A stretch of 21,319 nucleotides of DNA from UBA5862 sp002408105 (GTDB lineage Bacteria; Pseudomonadota; Gammaproteobacteria; Pseudomonadales; UBA5862). Below, piece by piece: positions 7,387 to 14,216 of this stretch. Position numbers and translations under genes: made by a program. Every line of letters begins with the position of its first letter. Position 1 is the stretch's first letter. Where the stretch lies: positions 1-21,319 of the forward strand of contig JAXHVB010000020.1 in assembly GCA_034189125.1 (NCBI GenBank), in the 5' to 3' direction. The notes beneath the pieces are model-generated. The model was not told the origin of the DNA. It did not search any database and saw only the letters and a program-made list of their open reading frames with translations.

Positions 7387-7986
7387 TTGAGCCCTTCGAT
7401 CCAACGCCTCATCGAAGCGTTGCGCTGCCTGCCCGGGGTGGGCAGCAAGTCGGCCCAGCGCATGGTCATGCACCTGCTGGAATACGACCGGGCCGGCGGT
7501 GCACAATTGGCGGCTGCACTCACTGACTGCCTGGCCAATGTGCGCCATTGTCACCGATGCCGCAACTACGCTGAGTCGGAACTCTGCGACATTTGCGTGA
7601 GCCTAAGACGGGATGCGAGCCTCCTGTGTGTGGTCGAGACGCCAGCCGATGTGCTGGCGCTTGAGCATTCCGGCAGCTACAACGGGCGCTATTTCGTGCT
7701 CATGGGGCACCTCTCGCCCCTTGATGGCATTGGGCCCGAAGAGCTCGGTGTCGAACAGCTGCAGGCCCAAGTGGGCGAGGCGGGGGTCCGTGAGGTGATT
7801 CTGGCTCTCAACGCCACTGTAGAGGGAGAAGCCACTTCGCATTTCGTTGCCGAATGTCTGGCGCCTTTGGGCGTGACCATCAGCCGCATCGCCCACGGTG
7901 TCCCCTTCGGTGGCGAGTTGGAATACGTCGACGGCGGCACCCTAAGTCGCGCACTGGCCGGCCGGCAACGCTTTGAGCGCACCTGA
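7387..7986 (+). CDS. recR: Recombination mediator RecR
   Basis: 199 residues, full length. It contains a helix-hairpin-helix (about 5-30, ALRCLPGVGSKSAQRM), a four-cysteine zinc finger (Cys55, Cys58, Cys67, Cys70), a Toprim domain (about 79-170, with VVETPAD and NATVEGEAT) and the C-terminal Walker-B-like region RIAHGVPFGGELEYVD. RecR forms a ring clamp that, with RecO/RecF, loads RecA onto SSB-coated single-stranded DNA. The start is TTG at 7387, the only sensible start after the ybaB stop in this frame; the next ATG would remove the HhH. ybaB and recR are in the same frame, separated by one TGA and 12 nt. A rare start may keep expression low. Confidence 0.95.
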   Translation: MSPSIQRLIEALRCLPGVGSKSAQRMVMHLLEYDRAGGAQLAAALTDCLANVRHCHRCRNYAESELCDICVSLRRDASLLCVVETPADVLALEHSGSYNGRYFVLMGHLSPLDGIGPEELGVEQLQAQVGEAGVREVILALNATVEGEATSHFVAECLAPLGVTISRIAHGVPFGGELEYVDGGTLSRALAGRQRFERT

Positions 7987-7987
7987 A

Positions 7988-9091
7988 GTGGACTATCGAG
8001 AAGTCCTTGATTCCGGGGCCATGGAGACCTGGTTGGGGCACCTTGGAGGCGCCGCCGTCGTTGGGGTCGACACGGAATTCGAACGCACCCGCACTTTTTT
8101 TCCGAGGCCCGCGCTGGTGCAGCTTTCTGATGGCCAGCAGGAGCTGTTGATCGATCCGTTGGCATTCGACCCGCGGCCGGGTCTGGTGCAGCTGTGGCGC
8201 AGCAGTGGAGTGAAGGTGCTCCATTCGTGCAGCGAAGACCTTGACGTGTTCCGCTGCCTTACAGGGGAGGTCCCACAACCGCTGTTCGACACCCAACTTG
8301 CGGCTGCGTTCTCTGGATACGGGTTTTCGCTGGGCTACCAAAAGTTGTTGGCCGCAGCCTTGGGGGTGGACATCCCCAAGGACGAAACCCGGTCGGACTG
8401 GTTGGCGCGCCCGCTGAGTGCGGCGCAGAAGCGCTACGCAGCGCTGGATGTGCGCTACCTTGTGCCGCTGTACGAGCACCTGCAAGAACGGCTGGAGGCG
8501 CGTGGCCACAAGGCGTGGTTCAATGAGGAAATGGCCATCCAGTTGGCCGATGCGGAGGCGGGGCAGAACCCACAGGCTCGCTACCAGATGGTGCGCGGCG
8601 CGGCGCAGCTCGGTGCACCTGGGCGGCGTGTGCTGCGTCGCTTGGCCGAGTGGCGCGAGCTACAGGCCCGGGAACGCGATGTGCCCCGCGGCTTTGTGCT
8701 GAAAGACCCGGTATTGATGGCCATTGCCCAAGCGCGGCCAAAGAACCTGGCTGAACTGGCGGGCCTACAGGAATTGGGCGGAGGCGAGGTGCGTCGCTTT
8801 GGCGCCACCCTGTTGGAGCTGGTCAGCGCGGCACAAGAAGAAACCAGCGCGGAGCCGGCACCGGTGTCCGGTGGCCTCTTGCCGCCATCCTTGCGCAGCA
8901 AGGTCAAGCAGTTCAAATCCGCTGTGGCCGCCTGCGCTCAAGCCCTCGACATCCCCCAGGAGTTGCTGGCGCGCAGCAAGGAGATCAACGCCCTGGTGGC
9001 GCACCGGGAGCTGGGCGAGGGTGAAATGCCGCCACGCCTGGCCACCGGGTGGCGCAAAAGTGCACTTGAGTCCGTGTTGCCCCTGGACTGA
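7988..9091 (+). CDS. rnd: Ribonuclease D
   Basis: 367 residues from GTG 7988, which lies one base after the recR stop and aligns with the N-terminus of E. coli RNase D. A TTG at 7973 overlapping recR would add five residues and cannot be excluded. The DEDDy 3'-5' exonuclease motifs are intact (numbered from the TTG): VDTEFERTRTFFP (Asp33, Glu35), SEDLDVF (Asp89) and YAALDVRYL (Tyr155, Asp159). HRDC-type helical domains follow, the first at about 210-290. RNase D trims 3' ends of tRNA precursors and other stable RNAs. Its neighbours ycgL and ycgN are its usual partners in gammaproteobacteria. Confidence 0.94.
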   Translation: MDYREVLDSGAMETWLGHLGGAAVVGVDTEFERTRTFFPRPALVQLSDGQQELLIDPLAFDPRPGLVQLWRSSGVKVLHSCSEDLDVFRCLTGEVPQPLFDTQLAAAFSGYGFSLGYQKLLAAALGVDIPKDETRSDWLARPLSAAQKRYAALDVRYLVPLYEHLQERLEARGHKAWFNEEMAIQLADAEAGQNPQARYQMVRGAAQLGAPGRRVLRRLAEWRELQARERDVPRGFVLKDPVLMAIAQARPKNLAELAGLQELGGGEVRRFGATLLELVSAAQEETSAEPAPVSGGLLPPSLRSKVKQFKSAVAACAQALDIPQELLARSKEINALVAHRELGEGEMPPRLATGWRKSALESVLPLD

Positions 9092-9121
9092 CGCTGTCCA
9101 GGTTCCCAGGAGTTCACCCTC

Positions 9122-9421
9122 ATGACCGCCCCCCGGATCATCCAGGTATTTCGCAGCCCAAAGCGGGCCGAGATGTACCTGTACGTCGACAAGGCAGAAG
9201 GCTTGGCCCGGGTGCCTGAAGCCTTGCTCGAGCGCTTTGGGCAGCCGGGACCCGTGTTGGTGGTGGCATTGACAGCCGAGCGCAAGTTGTCCCGAGTCAG
9301 CGCTGCGCGGGTGCTGGAGTCCATAGAGGCCCAGGGCTTCTTCTTGCAAATGCCGCCAGCGCCTGAGGGCGTGCTTGATGGCTTGCCGCGGCCGGCAGGG
9401 CGCACCGACCACGATGGATGA
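9122..9421 (+). CDS. ycgL: YcgL domain protein
   Basis: 99 residues matching the YcgL family along its length: a strand with RSPKRAEMYLYVDK, the signature GLARVPEALLERFGQP, and the C-terminal GFFLQMPPAPEGVLDG. The fold is a small alpha/beta domain of unknown biochemical role. The ATG at 9122 is preceded by AGGAG at about 9108-9112. It lies 30 nt after rnd and overlaps ycgN by 8 nt, so the three are probably co-transcribed. Function is not known; the conserved link with rnd suggests an RNA-related role, which is inference only. Confidence 0.9.
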   Translation: MTAPRIIQVFRSPKRAEMYLYVDKAEGLARVPEALLERFGQPGPVLVVALTAERKLSRVSAARVLESIEAQGFFLQMPPAPEGVLDGLPRPAGRTDHDG

Positions 9422-9866
9422 TTCGCCGCCGTTTTGGACCCGGCCCCTTGGGTCCCTGACCTCCGCTGAGTGGGAGGCCCTGTGTGACGGCTGCGGGCGC
9501 TGCTGCACCCACAGCTTCGAAGACAGTGACACCGGAGCTCTGTACGCGACCGACATCGCGTGCCGCTTGCTCGACCCCGAAAGCTGTCGCTGCCGCCACT
9601 ACCCGGACCGGCTCCGCCATGTGCCCGAGTGTGTGCAGATGACGGCGTCGGCAGTGGCCACCTACCGTTGGCTGCCGAGCACTTGTGCCTATCGGCGCCT
9701 CGCGGAGGGCCGTGGTCTCGCCGACTGGCACCCACTGGTTTCTGGCGACCCCGAGTCGGTCCACCGCGCCGGTGTCTCGGTGCGCGGCCAGGTGGTGCCT
9801 GAAACCCGCCGCTTACTCAACCGGTGGGAAGAGCGGATCCTGGTCTGGAAGGAGCCGGGGCGCTGA
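9414..9866 (+). CDS. ycgN: YcgN-family cysteine-cluster protein (UPF0260)
   Basis: 150 residues with nine cysteines (24, 27, 30, 31, 50, 58, 60, 73, 91). They include the motif LCDGCGRCCTH of the CxxCxxCC zinc/iron chelator family, then TDIACRLLDPESCRCRHY and LPSTCAYRRLAEGRGL, colinear with E. coli YcgN. The ATG at 9414 lies inside the end of ycgL, in a different frame, and gives the usual family length. The cysteine cluster likely binds a metal or an Fe-S cluster; the physiological role is undefined. It closes the ffs-to-ycgN run and converges on the alpha/beta-hydrolase gene across about 80 nt of GC-rich DNA, in which I see no U-tract terminator. Confidence 0.92.
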   Translation: MDDSPPFWTRPLGSLTSAEWEALCDGCGRCCTHSFEDSDTGALYATDIACRLLDPESCRCRHYPDRLRHVPECVQMTASAVATYRWLPSTCAYRRLAEGRGLADWHPLVSGDPESVHRAGVSVRGQVVPETRRLLNRWEERILVWKEPGR

Positions 9867-9946
9867 GGGCCAGTGGGCCCGGTGGCCGGGAGCTTGGCGT
9901 TCACAGCGGCAATGGCCGTGGCCCAAGGTAGCTGGATTTTCGGGGT

Positions 9947-10786
9947 TTAGGGCTTCGTTGTTTTGATGTCTTGCACGAAGCGCCCGATCAGTGCGGACCA
10001 GTCGCGCACGTCGTCAATGGTTTTCGCCAGGTGCAACTGGCTGTTCGGCAGGGTTTGGTGCAGGGCCTCGGCGGTTTCGGTCGGGTGGGTGCTGTCGCCG
10101 GCCCAGGCCAACAGAAGGCACGGCTGGCGCAGGCTCGCAATCGCCATCGGGCCAGGCAGGTCCGAGCGGGCCGCGCCTTCCAGCACAGCGGCAAATCCAT
10201 GGGCATCAAAGCGCTCCAAGTGGTCACGGCGAAGCGCTGTCAAATCCCGGTCCCAGTCTGCAAGAAATGCCGGCGCCAGAGGCGCTTGGGCCATCACGCG
10301 TTTGAAAGCTTCCGGGCCGCGGGTGTTCAGGATGCTGGCCAGTTGGCGATAGCGCGCGGCTTGGACGGGACGGCCTCCCCAGGCAGTTGGAGGAATCGCA
10401 AGCACCAGCCCCAGTATCCGTTCAGGCGCCGCCACTGCGGCGTGCAGGGCACTGGCCGCGCCCATGGAGGCGCCGCCGGCAATGAAGCTGTGGTGGTTCC
10501 ACGCACTGGCAGCGGCGAGCATATCTTGCGCGAGGGCCGGCCAGCTGTACCGGTTTGGATCCGCTGGCGCCGGGCGGGAGCGCCCGTGCCCCGGCGCGTC
10601 CAGGCGGACGAGGGTGGTGTGCTCGGTGAGCGCCAGGGGAGGGTACAGCCCTTTGGCCTCGTCGTAGGCATGGTCGTGGTAGAGCCCGTGGCACCACAGC
10701 AAGGCCGGGGAGCCCGCCCCGTCGCTGCGGCTGTACAGCCGCGCGGATGCGCGCTGCACCCAGCGGGGCGGGGCGGCTTGCTCCAT
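9947..10786 (-). CDS. Alpha/beta-hydrolase fold protein
   Basis: 279 residues from the ATG at 10784-10786, 8 nt after the acyl-CoA synthetase stop; the frame is open further upstream, overlapping that gene. Fold motifs are the oxyanion-region WCHGLYHD (31-38), LDAPGHGRSR (62-71), the nucleophile elbow GGASMGAAS (104-112, Ser107) and a candidate acid Asp231 in LLAWAGDSTHP. The C-terminal region where the catalytic histidine normally lies (about 253-265) reads AKTIDDVRDWSAL and has no histidine. The protein may use another residue or have lost hydrolase activity. Its close placement suggests a thioesterase or lipid esterase acting with the synthetase, but the substrate is unknown. Confidence 0.85.
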   Translation of the reverse strand: MEQAAPPRWVQRASARLYSRSDGAGSPALLWCHGLYHDHAYDEAKGLYPPLALTEHTTLVRLDAPGHGRSRPAPADPNRYSWPALAQDMLAAASAWNHHSFIAGGASMGAASALHAAVAAPERILGLVLAIPPTAWGGRPVQAARYRQLASILNTRGPEAFKRVMAQAPLAPAFLADWDRDLTALRRDHLERFDAHGFAAVLEGAARSDLPGPMAIASLRQPCLLLAWAGDSTHPTETAEALHQTLPNSQLHLAKTIDDVRDWSALIGRFVQDIKTTKP

Positions 10787-10794
10787 GAGAACCG

Positions 10795-12429
10795 CTAGGC
10801 CGTCAGGCGCTCGACCTCTTCGGCGGCCTTGGCCTTGGCCCACTTGTAATCGGCCTTGCCGTTGGTGGCCCGCCGAACTTCGTCAACGAAAAACACGTTC
10901 TTCGGCCGCTTGTAGCCCGCGATCTTGTCGCGCAAGTACTCGTTGAGTTCGTCTTCGCTCAGGCGGGCCCCGTTGGTGAGGGATACCACCGCGGTGACCC
11001 GTTCCCCGAACTTTGGATCCTTGACCCCGGCGACCAGACAGTCGTAAACCGCCGGGTGTTTCTTGATGGCTTCTTCGACCTCTTCGGGGTAAACCTTCTC
11101 CCCCATGGTGTTGATGCACATGGAACCACGGCCCAGCAGCTTGATGGTGCCGTCTTGCTCTACAGTTGCATAGTCGCCCGGAAAGGAGTAGCGGTGGCCG
11201 TCAATCTCTTTGAAGGTCTCGGCGGATTTCTTCGGGTCTTTGTAGTAGCCGATGGGGCAGAAGCCGCCGTTGGCAACACGCCCGACCTCCCCAGACCCAG
11301 GCTGCACTTCGCGCCCGTCGTCAGTGAAGACCTTGGAGTTTTCGTTGATCACGAACTTCGCGGTTTCGCTGACATCGGCGCGGGTGGTGATGGACCTGGC
11401 CATGCCGCCTTCGGTGGCGCCGAGGTTGTCGACCAGCAGCATGTCGTGGTGCTCGAGCAGCCCGCGTTTCACTTCGTGGGTCCACATGACGCCGGAGGAG
11501 GTGATCATGAACACCGAGGAGATGTCGTAGGGCTTGCCAGCAGCCTTGGCTTCGTTGAGTGCGTCGAGCATGGGCCGGGCAAAGGCGTCCCCAACGATGA
11601 CGATCATATTGACGCCTTCGCGCTGTACAGCCTCCCACAGCAGGTGTGCGTCGAATTTGCGGTTGGGTACGGTGACCACCTTGCCGCCCATGTGGTGGGG
11701 CATGAAGGCGCCAAGCCAAACACCGGTACCGTGCATTAGCGGGCAGGCCACGAGTGAGACCGGGTTGCGGTTTTCCGCGTCCATCGTTTTTACCGCATCC
11801 ACGATGTCGCTGATTTTCTCGGGTTTGCCGAAGCCGAACTGTTCGAATCCCATGGCGAGGCCACCACACATCTCCCCGTTGTTGTACATCACCCCTTTCG
11901 GCATGCCGGTGGTGCCGCCGGTGTACAGCATATAGAGGTCGTCGTAGGCGCGTTCGATGCGTTGCATCGGCGTGTTGCCTGCAACGATGGACTCGAAATC
12001 GTGGGCGCCTTCCAGTAGAGGCGCGCCACTGCCATCATCGATCTGGACCAGCACCTTCAGGTCCGGAAGCTTGTCGCGAATCGCCTCGATGCGCTCGGCG
12101 AAGATGCCTTGATAAAACACCGCTTGCGAATCCGAGTTGTCGAGCAGGTAAATCAACTCGTCTTCCATGTAGCGGTAGTTCACGTTGATCGGGCAGCCAC
12201 GAATCTTGAAGATGGCGTACTGGGCTTCTAAGTATTCGTTGGAGTTGTAGCTGTACAGAGCGGCTTTTGCGTCTTTGCCAAGTCCTTGGTCGCTGAGGAA
12301 CTGGGCGATGCGCGCAGCACGGTCGTCGTATTCTTTCCAGCTGCGGTAACAGTCCCCATGGGCAAGAGCGGTGCGCTCCGGCACGGCGTCGGCAATCTGT
12401 TCCCATAGGTTCGCGAAGTTCATGTCCAT
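10795..12429 (-). CDS. AMP-forming acyl-CoA synthetase (FadD-like)
   Basis: 544 residues of the ANL adenylating superfamily, forming acyl-CoA from a carboxylic acid, ATP and CoA. Visible motifs are the phosphate-binding YTGGTTGMPKGVM (169-181), LGATEGG in the A5 position, the PGDYATVEQDG aspartate (A7), the hinge GRGSMCINTMGEKVYPEEVE (A8) and the C-terminal catalytic lysine in NGKADYKW (A10). It resembles the FadD group that includes actinobacterial steroid and long-chain enzymes more than E. coli FadD; the substrate cannot be set from sequence. The ATG at 12427-12429 has GGGAG about 7 nt upstream; a second ATG two codons in is less well placed. It heads a two-gene unit with the alpha/beta-hydrolase. 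Confidence 0.93.
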   Translation of the reverse strand: MDMNFANLWEQIADAVPERTALAHGDCYRSWKEYDDRAARIAQFLSDQGLGKDAKAALYSYNSNEYLEAQYAIFKIRGCPINVNYRYMEDELIYLLDNSDSQAVFYQGIFAERIEAIRDKLPDLKVLVQIDDGSGAPLLEGAHDFESIVAGNTPMQRIERAYDDLYMLYTGGTTGMPKGVMYNNGEMCGGLAMGFEQFGFGKPEKISDIVDAVKTMDAENRNPVSLVACPLMHGTGVWLGAFMPHHMGGKVVTVPNRKFDAHLLWEAVQREGVNMIVIVGDAFARPMLDALNEAKAAGKPYDISSVFMITSSGVMWTHEVKRGLLEHHDMLLVDNLGATEGGMARSITTRADVSETAKFVINENSKVFTDDGREVQPGSGEVGRVANGGFCPIGYYKDPKKSAETFKEIDGHRYSFPGDYATVEQDGTIKLLGRGSMCINTMGEKVYPEEVEEAIKKHPAVYDCLVAGVKDPKFGERVTAVVSLTNGARLSEDELNEYLRDKIAGYKRPKNVFFVDEVRRATNGKADYKWAKAKAAEEVERLTA

Positions 12430-12520
12430 CGGGCCACTCCCTGATTATTGGTGTTGGGTTGGGCGCATGCTGAAATTGGAGCCAGGCGGCGGGTGGCGAC
12501 CGGGCCCTCGCAACGGCTTT

Positions 12521-12531
12521 AGCAAATTGCT
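12521..12531. promoter_or_regulatory. Palindrome upstream of the acyl-CoA synthetase gene
   Basis: AGCAA-A-TTGCT is a perfect 5-bp inverted repeat around one base, about 90 nt before the synthetase start. Genes for fatty-acid activation are often controlled by TetR- or MerR-type repressors that bind short palindromes, so it could be an operator. It is short and could arise by chance. Confidence 0.25.
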
Positions 12532-12568
12532 TCTTGTTGTAGTGCGCCCAGATTGTACCCCAGTGAAC

Positions 12569-12603
12569 AAAAAACCAGCCAGCCGGACCGGTGGCATGGT
12601 TGG
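12569..12603 (-). terminator. Probable intrinsic terminator of the exported heme-protein operon
   Basis: Read on the minus strand, AACCA...TGGTT forms the base of an imperfect stem, extended inward by CCA/TGG and CC/GG with small bulges, and is followed directly by six T (plus-strand A at 12569-12574). It lies 23-57 nt after the stop of the Tat-exported protein gene, where a terminator for that operon is expected, and it isolates that operon from the acyl-CoA synthetase gene downstream on the same strand. Confidence 0.55.
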
Positions 12604-12625
12604 TGTTGGGTACCGTGGGTCACTG

Positions 12626-14200
12626 CTACAGGATGCTGTTGAAGGCGATCAAGGAGTCGAGGTTGCCGCCAAGGCCATGGGTCGGGAACAGCGTTTGGAA
12701 GCTGCCGACTTCGCCATGGAGAGCGAGGTAGTTGAGCAGTACGGTCTCGACCAACAGGTTCACGTTGTTCGCGGCCGGGCTTGAGCTGGTCTCAACCGAA
12801 GCATCCGGGCGCATGTGGCCGAGCTGCTGGTGCTGGAATTGCACCTCGGGCGTACCGCCAAGAAGTACAGGTGCGCCAGACGGGTTGTAGACGAGAAAGA
12901 ACGACGCGGCGGTCGATGAGTTGTCGCCGGTCCACTCGCCTTTGCCGCGCCCCTCGGCAGATTCATCCGGGCGCCCGTTGCTGGCAACGGACCCGTCGCT
13001 GAAGACATAGAGCATCAGCGGTGTCCCGACGCGCTTTGCGTATTCAAGGCAGGCTCCGATACAGCGTCCGGCGCGCAGGTCGCGCAATTCTCCAGTGGCG
13101 CGCTCCCCCGTGTGGTAGTCATAGCCGCCCAGGGTGATGGTGCCAGCACCCGCATGGCCGTTGACCACCAGCTTCATCACGGCGGCGGTTTTGCGGAATT
13201 CACGGTCGGCGAGGTACTCGTCCGTGGAAAAGATGCCGGCCGCGCCCACGATGTCGGGATCGAGGTCGGGGTTGAGGTCGCTGGGATCGCCGAACCGGTC
13301 CGCGATGTCCGCAGTCTGCACGTACCCGCAACGGACCAAATCCTTGATGACGGCATCCCGGGTGACCTGGGTGTCGACTTTGCCAAGCTTGCCATCACTG
13401 ATGCGGGCCACGGACTCCAAGACCGCAACCGCGTCCTCTTGGCTGAGCAGCCCGATGAGTTGGCCGGTATCGACCAGGCCCGTGACGTCTTCCGGGCGGT
13501 CGACCTTGGTGGGACGGGCCGCGGGGTTGACCATGTGCGGCGGCGCCATGGAGTTGCCGCCGGACTCAGAACTTCGCGAACCGATGAGGTTGAGCAGCGA
13601 ACCCTCGGCCCCGGCCGTAAAGATTCCATACACCGGGTTGTGGGGGTTGTTGCCCGTGTCGTTGTCCGACCGGGCGGGAATCACCGCACCATTGATGCCC
13701 CCCCGGGTTCCAGCTGTCGCTTTTTCGAGGATGCCCCGCAACATGGCGCTGTCGCTGTGAAAGGCAAGTCCCAACTGGGTGTCGGTGTGGTCGCCGCTTG
13801 GGCTTGCCGGGTTGGCGGCGCCAGGCACCATGTCTCCTGGGAGCCCGAGTTTGCTGTAGCCCTCGGTCGAGAGAAAATCGAACTGTCCGCCGGGGCCACC
13901 CACCAGCACATTGGAACCGGCGATGTTGGCCCCGCCGGCCAGGTCGAAGGCGATGAAGGGGATTTTCCCGGACCCGACCGATTTGATGCCGCAGGGCGAT
14001 TTGAGGGCACTTAAATCCGCCGACAGTTCGGCCCGCGCTTGGCGCGGGTTGGCGAACAATGAGAACAGGGTCGGAGCCGATACTGCAGCGCCGCCCGCCG
14101 CGAATCCCTGGGCGATGAAGGAGCGCCGCGAATGGGGTCGGTGGTGGTCGGGGTGGCGCAGGGCATCGTCGGGCAGAAAATGGCGTTTGCGGTGAGGCAT
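12626..14200 (-). CDS. Tat-exported DUF1501-like protein
   Basis: 524 residues. The N-terminus has a basic, His-rich stretch and a twin-arginine motif SRRSFIAQG (24-32), then a hydrophobic Ala/Gly-rich segment and a likely cleavage after ARA57, so the protein is exported folded. The body resembles DUF1501 (alkaline-phosphatase-like) proteins: IPFIAFDLAGGANIAGSN (80-97), the GGYDYHTGE region (358-366, equivalent to WDxH) and YVFSDGSVASNGRPDE (398-413, equivalent to the EFGR-type motif, though that motif itself is absent). Homologues are, from memory, sometimes mislabelled as a secretion protein GspF; nothing here resembles true GspF. It is last of three co-directional genes, 16 nt after the LamG/heme lipoprotein. 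Enzyme activity is unknown. Confidence 0.75.
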   Translation of the reverse strand: MPHRKRHFLPDDALRHPDHHRPHSRRSFIAQGFAAGGAAVSAPTLFSLFANPRQARAELSADLSALKSPCGIKSVGSGKIPFIAFDLAGGANIAGSNVLVGGPGGQFDFLSTEGYSKLGLPGDMVPGAANPASPSGDHTDTQLGLAFHSDSAMLRGILEKATAGTRGGINGAVIPARSDNDTGNNPHNPVYGIFTAGAEGSLLNLIGSRSSESGGNSMAPPHMVNPAARPTKVDRPEDVTGLVDTGQLIGLLSQEDAVAVLESVARISDGKLGKVDTQVTRDAVIKDLVRCGYVQTADIADRFGDPSDLNPDLDPDIVGAAGIFSTDEYLADREFRKTAAVMKLVVNGHAGAGTITLGGYDYHTGERATGELRDLRAGRCIGACLEYAKRVGTPLMLYVFSDGSVASNGRPDESAEGRGKGEWTGDNSSTAASFFLVYNPSGAPVLLGGTPEVQFQHQQLGHMRPDASVETSSSPAANNVNLLVETVLLNYLALHGEVGSFQTLFPTHGLGGNLDSLIAFNSIL

Positions 14201-14216
14201 GGGGTGGGTACCTGAT

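Noticed and set aside
9867..9946. Bidirectional terminator between ycgN and the alpha/beta-hydrolase gene
   Set aside because: GC-rich inverted repeats such as GGCCA...TGGCC are present but there is no T-tract on either strand.
13112..14014. 300-codon plus-strand open frame
   Set aside because: Antisense to the Tat-exported DUF1501-like gene, which has a clear signal peptide and family motifs.
12626..14200. General secretion pathway protein GspF
   Set aside because: A name I recall on some homologues, but the protein has a Tat signal and a DUF1501-like body, with none of the GspF membrane topology.
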